Below, piece after piece: positions 48,058-58,900 of a stretch of DNA of 64,000 nucleotides. The stretch is taken from positions 4,448,249 to 4,512,248 of the forward strand of contig SSNP01000020.1 of NCBI GenBank assembly GCA_006937955.1, written 5' to 3'. The notes under the pieces are model-generated. The model worked only from the letters and a program-made list of their open reading frames with translations, was not told where the DNA came from and did not search any database. The stretch comes from Pachypanchax playfairii. Lineage: Eukaryota > Chordata > Actinopteri > Cyprinodontiformes > Aplocheilidae. Position numbers and translations under genes: made by a program. Numbering within the stretch: position 1 is the first letter of the stretch; each line of letters begins with the position of its first letter.

Positions 48058-49979
48058 TTAAAGTTTTGACTTGTGGGTTGGTGTTTGCAGGATGTTGCTG
48101 CTCAGGTTATTGTTCACGGTTCTTCTTTGTCTGGGCTGCACCGGATGGGGGACGTAATCCTTACGGTAGCAGGTGATGCCTTCAAAGGGTTGTTGACCCC
48201 GGTTGACTGAACTGATATCTGTTACTCTGTGTAAGTTTTGTCCTCGCAGTAATGGCCGCTTCGTTTCCCACGCTTTGAAATCATCTGGTAAAACAAACAA
48301 AAAGTTGATACATTTATTGAATCCTGTTTGTTTCATCGTTAAAGACGACGACTCACTTTTATAGACAGATGTGTAGGTTTCCTCTGGTAGTCTTTGGCTC
48401 TTCGGGGCCCTTTTTGTCCATTGTTCTGACACGTAAACCGACCTGAAACACATGTTTAACACCAGTGAACCAATCCTGGTCACATGCTTGTTGTAGTTTC
48501 CTGCTCAGACACTGATTGACAGCTGAAACTTGTTAATTACCCAGTAACTCAAATCAGGTGTGAAGCAAAGAAACACCATCATGAAGGACAGTTGTTGTAG
48601 AAGACCAGGATTGAACATCAGTTCTGGATTTATCCTTATTATCTACTACAAGGTGAGTTTGACTAAGATTTAAAAACCGTGGTACCTAAACGTGATGTCA
48701 TTCGAAGTCGTCTCCGTCTGAGGACAGCCATTCGGTTTGGATTTGGCGGTGACGACCTTGTGGAGGCAGTGGAGATGGTAACGTTCCTCGTACTCGGTGA
48801 ATACACACCCACCGGCTTTAAATCTCCGAGTGCTGCAAGTTTAAAAATCAAGGCAAGTAACATTAAGACCTGAGCAGTCCTGGTTTTATTAACTTGAAAA
48901 GCAATCAGAAAGAAGAAACGACTTCATGAGCGTTCAGGTGTCTGAAGTATCACCACATGCAGTTATGGTAAAAACACACAACCTTTTGATTCCATGATTC
49001 AAATCTAACCTCGAGTTTACACAGATGCAGAACAGATTCCATCATGTCTGATATTATTGAGGGTGTTTGTTCCTGCACATCATTTCAGTCACATTCAGTA
49101 CACAGAGAAGTTCAATCAACTCTCCATGTTGCTGCTCCACAAGCCCAAATCATCATCCCTCCACCTCCGTGCTGACAGCTGGTGGAAGGTGATGTAATGA
49201 GTTTAGGTTTTATAAAACATGCTGCTGTGCATTCTGGGTAAACTCTTCCGAACAAGCTGCCCTCGTTTTCTAATTGTCCTGTCATGAACTTTGACCTTTG
49301 ACCTGCTAACTGAGGCCTGTAGAGCCTGAGATGGAGCTCTTGTTACATGGTCTGACCTCTGGGGGAATTTGCTGGGACGTCCACTCAGGATCAAGATTGA
49401 CAGCCATCTTAAACGCTCTCCACATGTGAAATCATTCTCACTGTAGAACGAGGGACTTCACATGTTTATAAATTACCTTTAACTCCAACTGATGGGCAGC
49501 AGCAGTTGGATCTCTGAGGTCATCGCTGAAGTACTCGTGTTAACACACACCTGTAGGCTCCAGACCAGCAAACTGCTGCTTTAACAGAAGCAGTAACGCT
49601 CACTGACCACCAGTTAAACAAGCTGCAGGTTTCCATGTTGATTTTGTTATTTTTTAAATAATAACCTGGCAGTATCTGATGTGTGTTTTTATACAGCTGA
49701 TGTACAACAAATAACTTTACAATTCATTGAAAACCATCTTTATGTTCTGATGTGTGAAAGTCTTAGATTTAAAAAGGGCGGACTTGTTAGTGTCATTTAT
49801 TTAAAACAGATTTAGTATTTTTACCAGAACTGCATGTGGCGTTTTAAATCTGCAAAACTGAAGACGAAAGAAATCATCCCAACAGTCTTTAAAATAAAAC
49901 AACAAGACAAATAAGCAGATATTTCAACATAAATAAACCTCCTTCTGTCTAAAAAAGGAAAAGAATTTGCTCACCTCAT
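48058..49979 (-). CDS. small SAXO-like microtubule-associated protein, 154 aa
   Basis: Four minus-strand exons in transcription order: 49979-49975 (ATGAG, donor gtgagc), 48832-48686, 48442-48357, 48284-48058. All borders are GT-AG and phases chain, giving 154 residues. Exon 2 encodes GGCVFTEYEERYHLHC, like the N-terminal TEY motif of SAXO proteins. Exons 3-4 hold Mn-type microtubule-binding modules: ETYTSVYKNDFKAW and PFEGITCYRKDYVPHPVQPR. SAXO proteins bind axonemal and centriolar microtubules. Human SAXO1 is about 474 residues, so this is either a shortened relative or another small ciliary inner protein; I do not assign a symbol. SAXO1 is the neighbour of ADAMTSL1 in human, which supports the family call. 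The ATG exon is inferred from splice phase and an A at -3; exons 2-4 are firmer. Confidence 0.62.
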
Positions 49980-50039
49980 GTTTTTTGTTTGTTTGTTTTG
50001 GCCTCAGGTGTGAATCAGGTGAATGACGCAGCTTTACGT

Positions 50040-50215
50040 CCAAGTTCAACAGGAAACGGGTCTGAAACGGTTCGGGTCGGTTTGGTCCTGCTGTCCTGAC
50101 GAACAGGCGCAAAACTCCCCGCTGAATAGTTACCGCATCTTTTAAAAACAGGACGCTTTTTAAAGCGCGTTGTTTTTGTTTGTTGGACAATTACGTCACT
50201 TCATCTCACGCGCTA
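50040..50215 (-). promoter_or_regulatory. candidate promoter of the SAXO-like gene
   Basis: A CpG-richer stretch in AT-rich surroundings, with a CREB/ATF-like TTACGTCA near 50191. It lies just upstream of the inferred ATG exon on the minus strand. No TATA box is evident. Confidence 0.35.
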
Positions 50216-50744
50216 AATCATTAAAGTGAAAAATAAAAGTCCTAACACTTATAGGCACTTACATACAAGTGGGTTAATTTAAACGAGTATATCAGAGGGA
50301 ACCGTGATATAATTCAATCTGTCGGTAACCGGTTCGGTTAGAGTTGTTTTCCATTTGTCCACAAGATGGCGCCAAACACCAAAGAAATAAAGCGTTAGGC
50401 ATCAAAAACAATTATGAAACAAACTTTTCTGTAAAGTTTTAATTGTTATTTTTCAGTAACACCTAAAATGTATTTTCACAGCAAAAAAGTTTTATAAAAT
50501 TAGGTTTTTGTAGATTCTTTATCATTTTAGATATGACAAGCCTGAGAGTTTTGGTTATTCATTTGATTGAAACTGGATTATTTACTTCTGTTTTGTGAAA
50601 ATATTTCTTTTTTTTTATTCAGAATTATTCTTTATATGTTTTTAAGAAGCCCAGTTGCCTTAAGAGCAACCTAAATAACGTGGCTGGTCTCTAAGACATG
50701 AACAGATCAGGCATAAATCTTAATTTTCTGAAGTTAAACATGGT

Positions 50745-51125
50745 GTCTGTCCATCCGTCCGTCCATCCTCTTCCACTTATCCATCATGGGGGTAAACCAG
50801 ACCTCCCTCTCTCCAGCAACACTCTCCAGCTCTTCTGGGGGGGTTTCAAGACATTCCCAGACCTGAGAGGATCTATAATCCCTCCAGAAAATTCTGTATC
50901 TGCCCTGGAGTCTCCGTCTCATGCCTGGAAAACTTCCTTGAGGAGGCGTCTGGGATGCATCCTAACCAGAGGCCTGAACCACCTCAGCTGACTCCTTTTG
51001 ATGTGGAGGAGCAGCGGCTCCATTTCAAGCTCCTTCCAGATGATGGAGCTCCTCACTTTGTCTCTAATGTTGAGCTGCAGCCACCAGACAGAAGAAGTTC
51101 AGTTCAGCTTCTTTAGATCTCATGA
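50745..51125. repeat. common fish dispersed repeat, GC-richer
   Basis: Starts ccatccgtccgtccatcctc, then ccagctcttctgggggggtt, cctccttgaggaggcgtctg-like and gatgtggaggagcagcgg words, a signature repeated across teleost genomes (probably from a non-LTR retrotransposon). Not a host gene despite open frames. Confidence 0.6.
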
Positions 51126-52044
51126 CCAGGTGAGGGTGTGAATGTAAACTGAGAGCTCAGATCCTTCTTTATTATGACAGACCCTCATCACTGAGGAGGA
51201 AGCCCCAGTCCATCTCCTGCTCCATCACTCTTGAACAAGACGCCCAGATACTTAAACTCCTCCATTAGAGACAAAGACACTGCCAACGTCAACCTTAAAG
51301 AGCAGTTCAGTTATTTCACACAGTGTCACAATCATTTGGTTTTAGATATTTTTTTGAGAAAAGTTACAGCTTCAAACACTGATCCACCGTTTGGAAATAA
51401 AATATCCAACAAACACTCTGAAAAAGAAAATTATATTTAATTTTAAAGCACAAATAAAATACAGATCTGATTAAAGGCAGATATTTATCACTTCTTTAAA
51501 TCCATCAAACCACAACTAGAGTTTCAAGTTAGATGCCAAAAGAACGTCTTTCAGAGTAACCAGAGAACTTGGACTTATTCCAATAAATTTAGACCGTTAA
51601 AATTCAATAAATAGTGACATTTTATACACAACAGTCATGGAAGAATGTAGGAGGTAAGAACATGATGTCCTGGAGTCTAAATCCTGGTGGAGGAGGAACA
51701 CAGAAGTCCTGAAGATTTTCACGAGGGCTGAATGACAACTTTACCCACACAAAACAGAAACCAATTTATTGGTTCTGATGCAGATTAAATAAGAACTTGG
51801 AAGGACATGAAGGATGGGATTATTCTGACAGTTTAAGAAACGGAGCAGAATGTTTCTCAAACTGGAGCAGGATTGAAATCCAACCCGTCTACAATGTGTT
51901 TCCTCTGGACCTCTTCCTGGGTCTTGTCATGAGATCTGAAGGAGAACACAGTGTGTTTCTTTGGGTCTGGCAGTACGTCTAATAGATTAATTATTTAGAA
52001 TAAATTCATTTTACGTCCTACAGCTGTTTGTGTCAAAGCAGGTC

Positions 52045-52185
52045 CTTCCTTCTTGGATGTGTCCCGGAGTCTCCTCCATCTCAGATGCTCGAATCACCTC
52101 AGCTGACTCCTTTCGATGAGGAGGAGCAGTAACTCCACACCAACATCTGCTTGGATGATGATGCTCCTCGCTTCAGGTCGGCTGT
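52045..52185. repeat. second fragment of the 50745-51125 repeat family
   Basis: Shares cacctcagctgactccttt and gatgaggaggagcagtaact with 50975-51020, same orientation and diverged. Confidence 0.6.
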
Positions 52186-52265
52186 GTTAAAGACGTTTTC
52201 TGTGGACGGAGTCCCGATCTGTCCATTTTCATTCAAAAACTACTGTTCCACATCACTGTGTCCTT

Positions 52266-52508
52266 TAGGGCTGTAACGATACATTATCCCACGATACGAT
52301 ACGTATCTCGATACATTGCTCTCAATACGATACATTAAAACTTTGCATTTTTATACAATGTTAGAGTACATGTTGTTCCGCCTTGTGGTGAACAGTACAG
52401 CACATTTACTGTATCGATATTATCAGTATTGGACCTCACCATATGATATTGCTCCCTGTATCGCGATACATTGATACATCGATACATCGATGTATTGTTA
52501 CAGCCCTA
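52266..52508. mobile_element. hAT-type MITE, 243 bp
   Basis: Terminal inverted repeats TAGGGCTGTAACGATACA and (reversed) TAGGGCTGTAACAATACA. A perfect 8-bp target-site duplication GTGTCCTT occurs at 52258-52265 and 52509-52516. The interior is rich in gatac words. No coding capacity. Confidence 0.88.
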
Positions 52509-55072
52509 GTGTCCTTTAACTCTATCTGAAGAAATCCTGGTTGTTTTAGTGCTTTTTGAATAAATTAAACATTTTTTAAAGATGCCAACAATCTTTATTA
52601 TTTCTGAATAAACTTTTGATGGTAATTATTTCTCAGTTAGAACCCTATAATTAACCCAAAGCTCATATGAAAAGGAAAGCCCAAAGAAACCGGATGAGAT
52701 TGAATTAATTTAATTTATTTGTTTGTGTGAATTTGCCACGGTTGTGCAGCTCTGTTCACTTCCCCCTTATCTCAAACAGAACAGTTTGGGTTTATTTTCC
52801 CATCACAAGCCTGCATCCTGCAACAATACAATGAATTAAGTCCTTTTATTACCTTCTGCTAATGCATTTGAACTCTTGGGCCTGTTTTCAACAACAAACA
52901 TAAAAACAATGCAAGAAACAGAGTTTTGTTTAAAAGTTATAGCAAATCTCAACAGAAAAGTAGTTTGCAGTGTTTTAAATTGGTTTTAAAGGTGTTGAAG
53001 AGGGTTTTAATGAAAGACCAGCCCAAATTTATTTTGTTGGGAAATATTAAAGAAAAAAAACCTGAAACCTGCTTCTTATCTAAATAAACAATATTTTATT
53101 TGATAGTTTTTAAAGGAAGAGCTTTCAAGGTCAAATCATTATCAAGGTTCTACTAAATATTCGGAACACATTTACAACAACTTCTAAAAGCAGAAACTTC
53201 AGTGAAAAACACACAGAGCTGGTTTCCATGGACACGGACCAAGGAGGACTCACTTCTTCAAGAAGGAAACACAAAAACTCTTTTTTTTTTGCAGAAACTT
53301 AATAATAAAGAGGAAATATTTTCTTTTTATTTATTGTGAAAGAAAAAAAATCCCAGGAATCAGTTTGAGGCTTTAGCAAAAGAGGACTGTGTCTCTTCCT
53401 CAAGAAGAGGAAAAGACACAAAGTGGAAGGAGGACAGAAGATAAAGACCAAACACTTTGAAGGACACTGGAGACAAAACCATCATAGACCATCATCCATC
53501 AGCACCTGAAGCTACAGCAGGTGGTTGTTCATGATTTCAAAACTACCAGGTCATTTTTAACATTGCGTTTAATTCAATTCAGTTTTATTTATTTAGACCA
53601 GTTTGTAACAAGAATCATTTTACAGAAACAAGAAGTCCAGTTTACATCAACACTCAATTTCAGAAATTGCTAATAGCAGCAATAATATTAGATACAAACA
53701 TGAAGAATAAATACAGCCGTGTGAATAAATGTGATCAGTGTGTCCTCCAGCAGTATGGACATATAGTGGCATAACTAAAGGGATGGACCATTCATATGAA
53801 TTTCATAGGAAACCATAACTCATATGTATACGTTTATATATATATGTGAGTGTGTGTGTGTTTGTGAGAGTGAAAATATGTCTCCCACAGTTGTACTTAC
53901 CTGTATGTTTTTACTGCACTTAATTTCGTGAAGGAAACCTTCCCAAGGGATCAATAAAGTATTATCTAATCCTCTAATTTAATCTATTGAATGAAAAAGT
54001 GGGTCCAAACATTTGACCTGTAGCGTATCTGTCCACAGATCTGTTATAAATGTATTTACTGTGTGACTTCAATCATATTAACCATACAAATCACTGAATT
54101 TGTGCTTTTCTTGACCAAAAACTTGAGTAGAAACTAAAAGCTTCACCTCTGAATGCAGGATCCTGAACAAACTGTCATGTGGCTTGTTTCTGTTTCTCAG
54201 CGTGTCGCCAGCATAAAGTTTACAGAAAGATCTGTGTAATGTCTTTATTGTGAGTCCCGAGGTGAAGCAGACACTCCTATGCCTCACCTGTAGGGGGCGG
54301 AGACGAGCCAGCAGGTGCTTGTTGCTGCCGACCTTCAACAGAGAGACACCGAACGTGTTAGCTAAAGTCAGCAGGTCACGTGCGTCACAGAGTTTCAAAA
54401 CTAGAAGAAAATAAGAACTTTTACAACCAAGTAACGGCTTTATTGGAGAAGAAGACTTCATCTACAAATAAAGGTAAGAACACTAACAGCTGTAAGGTTA
54501 AAAACAGACCAAGTTTAAAAAAAAACCCTGATGTTTAAAAACTACATTTTATCTTTCAGTGAATTATTGTCATTTTTTCTTCTTCTTGTCGATGAACAAC
54601 CTGGAGTTAACAAGGTTTAAGAGAAATAACCTGATGGTGGAGCCAAAGTTTGATAAATCTGTTGCTCCATCACCCAAAATGCTCCACATAAACTACGATT
54701 ATAAGCTGCAAATCAAAAAAACAAACAAATAAAATCTTCTAATCTTGATATTTTTAATTTCTGAACTTCCTGTTGGACTTTTCTAAGAAAGTGAAAAGTT
54801 ATTCCCGTGTTTTGTTCTTTAAAAGCGATATAATAAACCCTCGTGCTTGTTAGAAAATTAATACGGCGCGTTCACGTGATTCACTCACACGAGCGCAGGT
54901 TACAGGTGGGTCAGGTGTTTGTTTGTTCACCACGTGGAACCAACACGATCACGAACACTGAAGATCATATTCTGTCTTTATGTGGGAGTTTTAGTCCGTG
55001 TAATCCCTGGAAACAGGGCGTTTGAGGTTGTTTTGCGCTTTTACGCAGCGCCAGAGGAGAAAATAATTCAGC
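52509..55072. other. intergenic region between SAXO-like gene and col25a1
   Basis: AT-rich with a microsatellite. The minus strand carries an exon-like segment at 54288-54400 (reported separately) that belongs to no gene I can identify. Confidence 0.4.
53830..53866. repeat. TA/TG microsatellite
   Basis: tatatatatatgtgagtgtgtgtgtgt, in the intergenic region before col25a1. Confidence 0.85.
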
Positions 55073-55080
55073 TATAAAAG
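55073..55080 (+). promoter_or_regulatory. col25a1: candidate TATA box upstream of col25a1
   Basis: TATAAAAG, 479 nt before the start codon, followed by a GC-richer 5' region with a C-rich tract at 55314-55357. The 5'UTR this implies is long but plausible. Confidence 0.35.
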
Positions 55081-55520
55081 TCATTGTGTTCTTTCACTGA
55101 ACCAGAACTCAGCTTTTAATCCTTTAAAAGCCTCCGCACTCTCACATGGATCATCACACGTACCGAACCCGCCCGGTCTGAGCAGAGAAACACTCAATAA
55201 ATGATGCAAATTTAGGATTTGGAGGCGGGGGTTGTTTTGCTTAATGAAGGGCAGCGTGTCGGGTTAACAGCTTCCTCTGCAGCGGAACTACTGTGCAACA
55301 AGTTTGCAGGAGCCCCCCCTCCAACCACCACCATCCCTCCTCCCCCTCCCCCCCAGCTCCAACACGCCGTGAGACAGGTTGACTTGGTTTTGGCTCCACT
55401 CCTGTCACTGTACGTGAACGCAGCGTGACTTCGCACCAGATGCTCCCAGCAGCGCGCGCTGCTTCGTAGTTAAAGCGGAGAAATATCACGCGGGAGGCAA
55501 GAAGAAGCACGCGGGAATTA

Positions 55521-55541
55521 ATGAGAGATTATTTTGAGTAA
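55521..55541 (+). CDS. short upstream ORF of col25a1
   Basis: ATG followed by five sense codons and TAA at 55539-55541, ending 10 nt before the main start at 55552. It is in a different frame from the main ORF and could modulate translation; no direct evidence. Confidence 0.3.
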   Translation: MRDYFE

Positions 55542-55551
55542 TATCAGCAAC

Positions 55552-55988
55552 ATGGAGAAGGAAGAAGTGACACCTCCGAGGAAACAGCAGCGCCGCGCCA
55601 CAGCGCTGAATATCATTTCGTCTTTATGTTCCGTAGCGTCCGTCGCGTTCTGCGTCCATCTGAGCATCAACGCGGCTCACATCAAGAACCGGGTTCAGGA
55701 TCTGGAGAGCGGGACAGGAGAACGCATCTTCATCCCCGGACCCGGATACTCTATGGAGGATTTCAGTTCTCTGATCCAGCAGAGAGTGGATGAGCTGCTC
55801 TCTCAGGTAACACACATAAACAGCTCCGCGTGACTTCACTGTTTTGCAGAAAGAATTTGTTGTGATCATTAATGAGCTCGTGCACATAAATGAAAGTGTC
55901 GCATTGTTGAATTTTCAGCACTCCTATGAGAATCTGGTGAAGATCCGGACTGCAAGACAAGCCTCACCTGAATGCAACTGCCCTCCAG
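55552..55988 (+). CDS. col25a1: transmembrane collagen XXV-like alpha chain, first two coding exons
   Basis: Exons 55552-55806 and 55919-55988 (donor gtaaga, phase 1); the rest lies beyond the window. The protein is a type II membrane collagen. It starts with a basic patch (RKQQRR), then a hydrophobic segment at residues about 16-39, a coiled-coil-like stretch (HIKNRVQDLES, LIQQRVDELLSQ), then SYENLVKIRTARQASPECNC and the start of the Gly-X-Y region. The last block matches human COL25A1 (SYEHMAKIRIAREAPSECNC) better than COL23A1 or COL13A1. RTAR keeps the RxxR furin-type site used to shed the ectodomain. The gene shares a human chromosome band with LARP7. Start: first ATG in the open frame; an open TTG-started extension has no ATG. 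Confidence 0.82.
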
Positions 55989-58900
55989 GTAAGAGGAAGC
56001 ACTTTTCTCATTTGATCTGATCTGAGTGCAACTGGAGCAGGGACGCGCGTGCGGATCTGAGAGGGGGGGTTGAAGGATGAGTGAGAACTTTCTGGACCAG
56101 ATTTTGGTGATGAATTGCTGCGAGGTGCTGAAAGCTGGATTTTACAGGTTGTTTGACTTGATGCTTCTTCTTCACTAAACCAAAACACAGATTTAAAGAT
56201 GAAATTCACTTTTCTCTCCAGTAGATGGAAACATTTGTTTCTTCTGCTGCTGTTTGTCAGCTTTCTACTAATGTTGGCTTGGATTCAAAGTTGGGTTTGT
56301 CTGCATTAGACTGGCAGATTTAAAGAATTCTCTGGCTTTTAATCTGAAATCATCCCTGATTTCTACATGATTACACCATTTCCTGTGTCATTCATAGAAA
56401 ACTGAAAGTCTGAGTCTTTTTAAACATAGTGATTTAATGTAATAAGGTTCAGATTAATGGTAGGATTTAGTTCAACTAAACCAAAAAACATTATTCTTGT
56501 AACAGATAATTATCTGGACATGATGTTTACAGTTTACTCATGATGCTGATCAGAAAAAAACATGTTTAGCTGAGTGTTACATGTAAATTTATGACATTAA
56601 TTCACATTATAAGCTACATAAACACGCCTAACCCTTTAAAAATAGAAGATAACAGGGCTGGATTTTTACTGATAATTAAAAATATCAACATTTGGGAGCA
56701 TTTTTGGCTTTTTATTTGTTAAACCATGTGGAAGCTTTAGGATCCCATCAGACTAGAAATACCTAAAAGCTTGTTTGTGTATTTTCCTGCTACTTTCTTA
56801 TAAAGGCATCGTCAGGATCTTTATAAAAGATTCACTATTAGTCAGGCACTTGAGCGGTTGTCAGATCGGGTCCTCGGTTATTGATGAATTTTCGGCTTGT
56901 TAGAAAAAGACTTTACGCTGCACTTCCCACATATTGTAACTCATCAGTATCCGGGTCGTTGACGGAGACCTGACTTCTCTGTTGGGTGTAAACATAAACA
57001 TCTGATTACACCGTCGAAACAAGACGTGGAACTTAAAGTGATTGAGATCTCTTGCTTTCACATTTGGGTTTTTATATACTGCAAATGACTCATCTGCTGA
57101 GTGGGCATGGCTGAATTAATGAGCCAGAAGTCCTGGAAGTATTAACATTAATGAGACCCATCACAATCATGCAACTCTCTGAGCTTCATTATACATCTGC
57201 TCTTTATTTTCCACGACTCTGTGAAGGGAGCAGAAATAAAACGATGAAAACAACCCGCATCAAATGAAGCAAGACAACGCTAAAGCTGGATCCTGGAAGT
57301 TGGCAACATGTCACACTCTCATAATCTTAGCTTTTTTTATTTAGAGCTGCAGAGTGTTAGAAAAGCACGTGAATGGGACGTAAAGTGGTAAATTATTTAC
57401 ATGGAACCTTTTTAATCTCAGCTTGTGCTGATTATATTTCAAGCACTTTTATAGTGTCACTCATACACAAATATGCACATTGTAAAGGCTGGGCATCAAA
57501 CCTTCGATCGTCTGACTGGAGGATCACCTTCCTACCACTGGGCGAAAGCTGTTGCTGCTGGGGCAGCTTTAATCAGTTATTGATCTCCTAATTTATTATT
57601 GAATATCAGGATTATTTTGATTTATCATAATAAATCCATATTTTACTTCTGTTCTTTATCATAATGGTGTTGAAAAATCTGAATGTTTTTTTCTTCTGAA
57701 AGCTTCATTATGTTTATTTTCATTGAGGCAGTTTTTAAAATAGAGTTTGATTGTAAGAAGAAAAAAAAATCAGCATGCTGGAGTAGCTGGGAATCAAACC
57801 AGAGATCCTTCCTATGGAAAACAATCTTCACTGGACTAAAGCCAGCAGTTATTTATCACGATTTAGGTCACAATAAACCCTTTGCTATCAAAATCCAGAT
57901 TGGCCAAAAATAAAATTAAAGGTTGAATATAAAATAAAAACACGATAGTGACATCTAGTGTGTGGATGTTGTAGTTGCAACAACAAAACAAGGTTTCCAG
58001 CCGTCGGGATGCAGGTTCAACATTTCTACATACGTTTTGATGCCGTGAAATTTTTTATTTTGGGCCATCTATTGAAGCTTCATCTAAACTCACTCTGGTT
58101 TTTGATCTTCAACCTTTAACTTCCCAAACAGGAACAAACTCCAGATTTATGGAAATCTTTCCTATTTGATATTGCTGCATAACTAGGAGTATTTTATTTT
58201 GAAATGCTCATATTTCTATTGCTTTGAGCTTTGGTTTGGACACTGAGTGAACTTAACGTGTCTTTTCTCCAGTCTGAGATGCAGCCTGCAGCTCACATGG
58301 GGTTTTTCTCTTTGAGTGAAGACAACAATGTGCTTTTCACAGTCTTCACTTTATTACTGTCAAAGAAGATGGAGTGGTTGCTAGGCAGCGCAATGGCCCA
58401 TAGCTTGGGGATGTTCTTCTTCAGAATCAGGGAAAGTTGTATTTAGACAACAAAAATATCCTCTGAATAAAGGGATGTTTTTACTCACCCTGCTGTTATT
58501 TATTTCTTATTTTCACATGGTTTCTGTCAGGTAGTGCTTAGTTTATACCTAAAATATGTGTAATGGACTCTGGGTTCTACATTTGTGTGATTCTTTGTAA
58601 TTTTTCAGATAGACTTTTTTTGCTTAATTCCCTATGAGATTACAAATCCTAGACGATGTTATTTTCTTCGTCAGAGGTTGTTGATCCTGAAATGTCTTGG
58701 CTTTTTTTAAATTTCACAATTCTGCAGCCATTTGTAACATAATTCTCTCCTAGTGAGGACTTTGGGACCCTTAAAACAAGTAATTGGCAGCTGTCTCACT
58801 TGTTTTTTTTGGGGGGGGGGGGTCAGCTGACCCATTAGAGAGCAGACGGAGCTTCTCTAAAGTCCATTTCACACATGCTTTGCTTTCCATTTACTGATGC

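Noticed and set aside
50698..50991. 97-codon ORF in the region before col25a1
   Set aside because: The sequence is a widespread fish repeat with simple ccatccgtcc words, not a host gene.
54078..54461. 127-codon minus-strand ORF as a complete gene
   Set aside because: No homology; only its inner 113 nt has exon-like borders, which is reported as a weak finding instead.
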